Positions 58,852-64,000 of a DNA stretch of 64,000 nucleotides are shown here, in pieces. Position 1 is the stretch's first letter. Every line of letters starts with the position of its first letter. The translations under genes were made by a program, and so were the position numbers. Origin of the DNA: Carnimonas bestiolae (GTDB taxonomy: Bacteria > Pseudomonadota > Gammaproteobacteria > Pseudomonadales > Halomonadaceae); NCBI RefSeq assembly GCF_051251125.1, contig NZ_JBPCZL010000005.1. One strand, written 5' to 3'. Below the pieces are notes generated by a model, which saw nothing but the letters and a program-made list of their open reading frames with translations, did not search any database and was not told the origin of the DNA.

Positions 58852-60039
58852 ATGCAATTTGTCGATGAGGCGGCGATCACCGTCGAAGCGGGCAAGGGCG
58901 GCAATGGCTGCTTGAGCTTCCGTCGTGAAAAGTTCATTCCCAAGGGTGGCCCCGATGGCGGCGATGGCGGCCACGGCGGCAGCGTTTATCTAGTGGGGGA
59001 TGAGGCGCTCAACACCCTGGTGGATTTCAAGTTCCAGCGCTTCTACAAGGCCGAAAACGGTCGTCCCGGGCAGGGCAGCCAAATGAGCGGTCGCAAGGGC
59101 GAAGACTTGTACGTCAAGGTGCCGGTGGGCACCACCGTGATCGATGTCGAAACCCTCGAAGTCATCGGCGACGTTACCGAACACGAGCAGCAGCTCAAGG
59201 TTGCTCAGGGCGGCTATCGTGGCCTTGGCAACATTCACTTCAAGTCGTCGACCAATCGGGCACCGCGTCGTACCACTCCGGGTACTGAAGGCGAGCGTCG
59301 CGAGCTGCGTCTGGAAATGAAAGTAATGGCCGACGTCGGTCTGCTGGGGATGCCTAATGCCGGCAAATCGACGCTGATTCGCTCAGTCTCTGCGGCGCGC
59401 CCCAAGGTGGCGGATTATCCCTTCACTACGCTGGTGCCCAATCTGGGCGTGGTGAAAATCGGTTCCCACGAGCATTTCGTGATTGCCGATGTGCCAGGGC
59501 TGATTGAGGGTGCCTCTGAAGGTGCTGGGCTTGGTCTGCGTTTCCTTAAGCATCTGTCGCGCACCCGCCTGCTGTTTCATGTTGTTGATGTCGCACCGAT
59601 TGATGAGAGCGATCCGGTCAAGGCAGTCACTACCATTAGCGAAGAACTGGCCGGATTCTCCCCGGCACTGGCGTCGCTGCCGCGCTGGCTGGTGATTAAT
59701 AAGCTCGACTTGCTGCCTCAGGAAGAGCGCGACGAGCGCGTTGCCGAGATCGTCGAGCGGCTGGCCTGGGAAGGGCCTGTCTATCGCATTTCTGCCGCCA
59801 GCGGCGAAGGTACTGATACCCTGGTGCAAGCAGCTCATCGCTGGATCGTTGAGCAGCGCGAAGAAGTGGCTGAAAACGAGGAAGCAGCCGAGCGTGAACG
59901 TGAGCGTATCGAAGCGCTGGAGCAAGAGGCAGTGGCGCGTACCGAAGAGCGGCTGGCAGGGCGTCGGCGCAAGAAGAAAGATGACGACGATGATTGGAAC
60001 GACGACGATTACGACGTAGACGTCGAGTACGCTCCCTAG
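58852..60039 (+). CDS. obgE: Obg family GTPase
   Basis: A 395-residue GTPase that acts in 50S subunit maturation and stress control. The N-terminal glycine-rich Obg fold reads KGGNGCLSFRREKFIPKGGP and GGDGGHGGS. The G domain has G1 GMPNAGKST, G2 region YPFTTLVPNLG, G3 DVPGLIEGA and G4 NKLD. The C-terminus is a charged, acidic tail (KKKDDDDDWNDDDYDVD). GGAGAAATC precedes the start. It ends in TAG, which shows this codon is a normal stop in this genome. Confidence 0.98.
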   Translation: MQFVDEAAITVEAGKGGNGCLSFRREKFIPKGGPDGGDGGHGGSVYLVGDEALNTLVDFKFQRFYKAENGRPGQGSQMSGRKGEDLYVKVPVGTTVIDVETLEVIGDVTEHEQQLKVAQGGYRGLGNIHFKSSTNRAPRRTTPGTEGERRELRLEMKVMADVGLLGMPNAGKSTLIRSVSAARPKVADYPFTTLVPNLGVVKIGSHEHFVIADVPGLIEGASEGAGLGLRFLKHLSRTRLLFHVVDVAPIDESDPVKAVTTISEELAGFSPALASLPRWLVINKLDLLPQEERDERVAEIVERLAWEGPVYRISAASGEGTDTLVQAAHRWIVEQREEVAENEEAAERERERIEALEQEAVARTEERLAGRRRKKKDDDDDWNDDDYDVDVEYAP

Positions 60040-60055
60040 GCGTTTATTTTCTCTG

Positions 60056-60064
60056 TTATCCACA
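60056..60064 (+). promoter_or_regulatory. DnaA box (perfect TTATCCACA), first of two
   Basis: A perfect 9-mer consensus DnaA box in the obgE-proB gap, 17 bases after the obgE stop. A second copy in the same orientation lies 69 bases on. Function is not shown. Confidence 0.7.
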
Positions 60065-60124
60065 ACGGGGTGGCGCTTGGTCGCCGGCATGACACGTGCT
60101 GGGGCTGGGCGCCGCCCCGTTGCG

Positions 60125-60133
60125 TTATCCACA
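60125..60133 (+). promoter_or_regulatory. DnaA box (perfect TTATCCACA), second of two
   Basis: Second perfect consensus box, same orientation as the first, about 190 bases upstream of proB. Two perfect boxes this close are unlikely by chance. Confidence 0.7.
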
Positions 60134-60321
60134 GCCGGTTCGGCTGAAGCGTCAGCGGGCGGGGGGATAGGGCGTTGATGAATACCTGGGTTGGTGTCAT
60201 TGTAATGTTTTGTCGAATACGCGGCGGTAGGTAAGGCCAATCTGGCTGGCGCGACGTTCATCGAGCGTTGCGGGCTGGTGTCGATAATGGAATGTGTTAC
60301 GCCACAAGAGGTGAACAACGA

Positions 60322-61455
60322 ATGGCTCGTCAGGTACTCGGACGCGCTGATCTTGCCAACGTGAAATGTGTTGTCGTCAAGATTGGTAGTGCGCTTCTCA
60401 CCAACGATGGTCGTGGTCTTAACCGCGACGGTATTGCGCAATGGGTAGAGCAGCTCGTAGAGCTGCGGCGGCGTGGTATCCATCCGGTGGTGGTGTCGTC
60501 GGGCGCTGTTGCCGAAGGCATGACACGGCTGGGATGGCGCGAGCGCCCCACCGAGCTTGATCACCTGCAGGCCGCGGCCGCGGTAGGGCAGTCCGGGTTA
60601 GTGCAGTGCTGGGAAGATCAGTTTGCTGGTCATGGTGTGCTGAGTGCCCAGATCCTTCTTACCCATGATGATTTGGCTGATCGTCGGCGCTACCTGAATG
60701 CTCAGGCGAGGTTGAAAACGCTGATCGAGCTGGGCGTGGTGCCGGTTATCAACGAAAACGACACGGTCGCCAATGACGAAATCAACTTTGGCGATAACGA
60801 TACTCTGGGCGCGCTGGTGACCAATCTGGTGGAAGCCGAAGTGCTGGTGCTGCTAACCGATCAGGAAGGGCTGTTTGACGATAACCCCAGCGAAAATCCT
60901 GATGCCAAGCTGATTCCCGAAGCGGATGCCGACGACACCTCCCTCGATGCGATGGCGGGTGATGGCGGGGCGCTAGGCCGCGGCGGTATGGCGACCAAGG
61001 TCAAGGCGTCGCGCGTGGCCGCTCGCTCTGGGGCCGTTACGGTAATCGCCAGCGGTCGCCAGCCCAATGTGGTGCTGCGCGTCGTCGATGGCGAAGAGTT
61101 GGGAACGCTGCTGAAGCCGGAAGGAAGCGGCGTAACCGCACGCAAACGCTGGTTGCTGGGGCAGGTCAAGGTACGCGGCACGCTGGTGCTCGACGATGGT
61201 GCTGTGGCTCGCCTGCGCGATGAAGGGTCGAGTTTGCTGCCGGTGGGTGTCAAACAGGTGTCCGGCGACTTCAATCGCGGCGATATCGTGCTGTGTGTGA
61301 ACGCGCAGGGGGAATCAGTGGCGAAAGGCATTATCAATTATGGTTCACAGGATACCAAGCGTATTCTCGGCATGCCTAGTCGCGCCATCGAACCTATTCT
61401 GGGCTTCTGCCATTCCCCCGATCTGATCCATCGCGACAATCTCGTAATGGTGTGA
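60322..61455 (+). CDS. proB: Glutamate 5-kinase
   Basis: A 377-residue enzyme of proline biosynthesis that phosphorylates glutamate. The start ATG at 60322 (MARQVLGRADLANV) follows an AGAGGTG site; 18 upstream codons are open. The amino-acid kinase domain has VVKIGSALLTNDGRG, SSGAVAEGMTRLGW, INENDTVANDEINFGDNDTL and GRGGMATKVKASRVAARSG. The C-terminal PUA domain (about 280-377) has GTLVLDDGAV. In enteric bacteria the enzyme is inhibited by proline. proA is not adjacent. Confidence 0.97.
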   Translation: MARQVLGRADLANVKCVVVKIGSALLTNDGRGLNRDGIAQWVEQLVELRRRGIHPVVVSSGAVAEGMTRLGWRERPTELDHLQAAAAVGQSGLVQCWEDQFAGHGVLSAQILLTHDDLADRRRYLNAQARLKTLIELGVVPVINENDTVANDEINFGDNDTLGALVTNLVEAEVLVLLTDQEGLFDDNPSENPDAKLIPEADADDTSLDAMAGDGGALGRGGMATKVKASRVAARSGAVTVIASGRQPNVVLRVVDGEELGTLLKPEGSGVTARKRWLLGQVKVRGTLVLDDGAVARLRDEGSSLLPVGVKQVSGDFNRGDIVLCVNAQGESVAKGIINYGSQDTKRILGMPSRAIEPILGFCHSPDLIHRDNLVMV

Positions 61456-61463
61456 CGTATTCA

Positions 61464-61491
61464 GGCGGCATCGCTGTCAAAGGATGCCGCC
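61464..61491 (+). terminator. Hairpin after proB
   Basis: GGCGGCATC and GATGCCGCC form a perfect 9-bp stem with a 10-base loop, nine bases after the proB stop. No U-tract follows. Confidence 0.6.
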
Positions 61492-61540
61492 AATAGCGAT
61501 CACTGCCCACGCGCGAAGCGGGGGATATTCACTCCGTATG

Positions 61541-61569
61541 TTGGCATTGTTGGTTATCGCTGATAGAAT
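61541..61569 (+). promoter_or_regulatory. Sigma70-type promoter of rpsT
   Basis: TTGGCA, 17 bases, TAGAAT, with a TG one base before the -10 (extended -10). Transcription would start near 61576, leaving a leader of about 210 bases before rpsT. The whole gap 61456-61787 contains no gene that I can support. Confidence 0.75.
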
Positions 61570-61787
61570 GCTGCATCCTCTCAGACATGGCCCGTGCGAT
61601 TGCAGCTGCTTTGTCGCGTGTTTCAGGGGCTTACGGCAGCGTTTGCCGTGGCTCTACTGGTAACCCGACCGCCTGCAGTCGTTGCTCATCCCGGGCGCAT
61701 CCCCTCTTATGGCGAGAGCGGTCAGCGTCGGGTGGCATTTGAAAATCCATTTATCTTTTTACTGTCGATATTCCGAGGGAGTAGACG

Positions 61788-62054
61788 GTGGCGAATTCCA
61801 AGCAAGCTCGCAAACGCGCACGTCAGAACGAAAAACGTCGCGTCCTGAAATCCAGTCAGCGTTCCATGGTACGTACCTACGTAAAACGCGTTCTTAAAGC
61901 AGTTCAAAGCGGTGACCACGCGGCAGCTACTGCCGAGTTCAAGGCAGCTCAGCCGGTTATCGACCGCATTGCTGACAAGGACGTTATCGCCAAGAAAAAG
62001 GCTGCTCGTATCAAGAGCCGTCTTAACGCGCGAATTAAAAGCCTGGCTGCCTAA
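61788..62054 (+). CDS. rpsT: 30S ribosomal protein S20
   Basis: 88 residues, basic and helical: MANSKQARKRARQNEKRRVL at the start, RSMVRTYVKRVLKAV, DKDVIAKKKAARIKSRLNAR. The start codon is GTG at 61788; non-ATG starts are known for rpsT in enterics and are linked to autogenous translational control. AGGGAG lies upstream. Followed by a strong terminator. Confidence 0.98.
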   Translation: MANSKQARKRARQNEKRRVLKSSQRSMVRTYVKRVLKAVQSGDHAAATAEFKAAQPVIDRIADKDVIAKKKAARIKSRLNARIKSLAA

Positions 62055-62073
62055 GCCGGTCAGGTGCTGCACT

Positions 62074-62099
62074 AAAAACCGGCTTCGGCCGGTTTTTTT
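62074..62099 (+). terminator. Terminator of rpsT
   Basis: AAAAACCGGC and GCCGGTTTTT with a TTCG tetraloop and seven Ts in all, 20 bases after the rpsT stop. Confidence 0.97.
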
Positions 62100-62321
62100 A
62101 TGGCTGTACGAAGTGGAGCGCAGCGCCGTACATCGTGCACATTTCATGTAATCAAGCGGCGTCACGAATAAAAGTCTGTACCCGCTGATCGCATGAAGGC
62201 AGTCTGCATGCTGCTTTGCGCCCTCGATGGCGCGCTGCGCATGTTGCGCGTTAGTGCTCGGATGTAGCGATATCAGCGTGTGACGTTTGGTTTTGATGGA
62301 TAGCCAATAAAGGAGCCTCGG

Positions 62322-63857
62322 GTGGCAGGGTTGCTTAGATCCGGCGCAGTCGTCGGTGCAATGACAATGGTCTCGCGGGTACTGGGGCTGGTGCGCGATA
62401 TGATGACCAGTGCCTTGTTAGGGGCCACTGGCAGTGCTGATGCCTACGTTATTGCCTTCAGAATTCCCAATCTGTTGCGCAGGCTGTTTGCGGAAGGGGC
62501 GTTTAGTCAGGCCTTCGTACCGGTGCTGTCTGAATACGCCACCACCAAGGACCATAACGAAGTCAAACGGCTGCTGAATTCAGCGTCGGGCGCACTAGCG
62601 CTGATTCTCGCTGCGATCACTGTCGTAGCCGTGGTGGCTTCGCCGCTGTTGGTATGGGTGTTCGCGCCGGGCTTTGCTGAGGTGCCGGGCAAGATGGAAC
62701 TGACCGCGCAAATGCTGCGCATCATGTTCCCTTACCTGCTGCTTATCTCGCTAACGGCCTTCTGCGGCGCCGTGCTGAATACCTGGGATCGTTTCGCGGT
62801 ACCGGCGCTAACGCCGGTGTTCCTTAACCTCACCATGATTGCGTCAATGCTGTGGCTGTCACCGCATTTGTCGATACCTGCCATGGCGCTGGCGTGGGGC
62901 GTGTTGGCTGCGGGTGTTATTCAGTTGGGTTTCCAGCTGCCGTTCCTATGGCGTTTACGCCTGCTGCCGAAGCCCTGGCCCGATTTTCGTCATCCCGGTG
63001 TCAAACGCATTCTCAAGCTGATGGGCCCCGCAATCTTTGGCGTGTCGGTGTCGCAAATCAACCTGACGCTTAACTCGATTCTGGCCTCCTTCCTGACAAC
63101 GGGAAGCGCGACCTGGCTATTTTACTCTGACCGACTGGTCGATTTGCCGACCGGTATCGTGGGGGTAGCGATCGGTACCGTCATCCTACCGGCGCTATCG
63201 CGAGAGAAGGCGGCCAATGACCCGCAGCACTTTTCGCGCATGATCGACTGGGGACTGCGCACTATCCTGCTGTTAAGCCTTCCGGCGGCGATTGCGATTT
63301 TCATTCTTGCCGAACCGATGCTGGTGACGCTGTTTCATTATGGCAAGATGACGGATCACGATATTGTCATGACGGCTATGAGCCTGCGGGCCCTTTGCTT
63401 TGGCATGATCGGCTATATGCTGATCAAGGTGCTGGCCCCCGGCTTTTACGCACGCCAGGACACCAAAACACCGGTGCGTATTGGTATCGTGGCGGTTATC
63501 GCCAATATGGTATTCAACCTGCTGTTGGTGGGGCCGCTTGCGCACGTGGGGCTGGCGTTATCGACCGCATTGGCATCTTTTGTTAACGCGGGACTGCTGG
63601 GGCGTGGATTGTGGCGTGCCGGTGTGCTGCGGTTTCATAAAGGATGGTGGCGCTATGGGCTGCAGATTGGCTCCGCGTGCTTACTGATGGCTGCTGCGCT
63701 TTTATGGTGGGTGCCCCCCTGGCAGCAGTGGGTGGCGTGGGGCGCAGCGCAGCGTGCCGAAGGCATGGCGCTGACAGTCGTTGGTGCGATGGTCATTTAC
63801 TTTGGGTGGTTGGCAGTGACCGGCATGCGCGTATCCCAGTTCAGAATGCGAGGCTGA
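62322..63857 (+). CDS. murJ: Lipid II flippase MurJ
   Basis: A 511-residue inner-membrane protein of the MOP superfamily with about 14 helices that moves lipid II across the membrane for peptidoglycan synthesis. Conserved parts: SRVLGLVRDMMTSALLGATG, ADAYVIAFRIPNLLRRLFAE, GAFSQAFVPVL, ATWLFYSDRLVDLPTGIVGV and GFYARQDTKTPVRIG. The start is a GTG at 62322 with AGGAG seven bases upstream. ribF follows after seven bases, the conserved order. Confidence 0.97.
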   Translation: MAGLLRSGAVVGAMTMVSRVLGLVRDMMTSALLGATGSADAYVIAFRIPNLLRRLFAEGAFSQAFVPVLSEYATTKDHNEVKRLLNSASGALALILAAITVVAVVASPLLVWVFAPGFAEVPGKMELTAQMLRIMFPYLLLISLTAFCGAVLNTWDRFAVPALTPVFLNLTMIASMLWLSPHLSIPAMALAWGVLAAGVIQLGFQLPFLWRLRLLPKPWPDFRHPGVKRILKLMGPAIFGVSVSQINLTLNSILASFLTTGSATWLFYSDRLVDLPTGIVGVAIGTVILPALSREKAANDPQHFSRMIDWGLRTILLLSLPAAIAIFILAEPMLVTLFHYGKMTDHDIVMTAMSLRALCFGMIGYMLIKVLAPGFYARQDTKTPVRIGIVAVIANMVFNLLLVGPLAHVGLALSTALASFVNAGLLGRGLWRAGVLRFHKGWWRYGLQIGSACLLMAAALLWWVPPWQQWVAWGAAQRAEGMALTVVGAMVIYFGWLAVTGMRVSQFRMRG

Positions 63858-63864
63858 CAGGCAA

Positions 63865-64000
63865 TGGAATTGATCAGAGGACTGCACAACCTACGCCCTT
63901 CTCATCGTGGCTGTGTAGCCACCATCGGCAATTTCGATGGCGTACACCTGGGCCATATCGAGATTCTGAATCAGCTCCGCAGCCGTGCCGCTGCCTTGCA
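63865..64000 (+). CDS. ribF: Riboflavin kinase/FAD synthetase, 5' part (runs off right edge)
   Basis: The first 45 codons are visible: MELIRGLHNL, then CVATIGNFDGVHLGHIEIL, the nucleotide-binding motif of the FAD synthetase domain. The gene is cut by the window end. Bifunctional RibF turns riboflavin into FMN and FAD. It starts seven bases after the murJ stop, so the two are probably cotranscribed. Confidence 0.95.

Noticed and set aside
59383..60564. A 393-codon minus-strand frame across obgE and the start of proB
   Set aside because: Both plus-strand genes are unmistakable; the antisense translation has no domain and spans the intergenic gap.

Overview
The window looks like chromosome of a gammaproteobacterium, most likely a member of the Halomonadaceae/Zymobacter-Carnimonas group. 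The evidence is the syntenic block tRNA-Pro / ispB / rplU-rpmA / obgE / proB / rpsT / murJ / ribF, the fabAB pair, rapA, an osmosensory ProP-type transporter and moderately high GC with AT-richer accessory patches. The taxonomic call is an inference from gene content; no rRNA is present.

Layout. 1-920 holds the 5' part of an unrecognised AT-rich gene that runs off the left edge. 1.4-3.5 kb is a PqqU/YncD-like TonB-dependent receptor broken by one in-frame amber codon. 3.7-5.8 kb is a lemA / ygcG / TPM operon. 5.9-15.5 kb carries housekeeping genes: an acetolactate synthase-like enzyme, an RmlD-like protein, a PlsC-type acyltransferase, HdeD (also ended early by an amber codon), fabB-fabA, photolyase, a CbiX-like chelatase, a 12-copy heptanucleotide repeat and a TIGR01777 epimerase. 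15.6-27.4 kb carries rapA, a membrane thioredoxin-fold protein, a ClsC-type cardiolipin synthase, purU, an FdhF/YdeP-type molybdoenzyme, proP and an Lrp/AsnC regulator.

27.7-36.5 kb is a compact uptake locus: tonB, then a tight thioredoxin / S9 peptidase with an unusual N-terminal region / SbmA-YddA-like ABC transporter / STN-containing TonB receptor operon. It reads as a system for importing and dismantling a peptide or peptidic siderophore. It converges on a ColRS-like two-component system with a small membrane protein and a PmrG/Ais-like phosphatase (36.7-39.6 kb). A mannitol dehydrogenase-family oxidoreductase follows.

41.6-50.8 kb is an alpha-glucoside/sucrose system: aglA-like glucosidase, LacI-type regulator, two permeases, ATPase, binding protein, and a convergent ScrY-like porin with a periplasmic coiled coil. 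The palindrome CTTTAACGTTAAAG occurs upstream of the porin and inside the start of the glucosidase gene, with a close variant ahead of the permease genes, which defines a likely operator.

51.1-56.3 kb is an accessory block holding an M20 carbamoyl-amino-acid amidohydrolase, an NCS1 permease and an ATC-hydrolase family protein (a plausible aminothiazoline carboxylate to cysteine pathway), plus two orphan genes. It is bounded by 55-bp direct repeats, one of which is the terminator of tRNA-Pro(CGG). The right end (56.3-64 kb) is the conserved housekeeping block, with two perfect DnaA boxes between obgE and proB.
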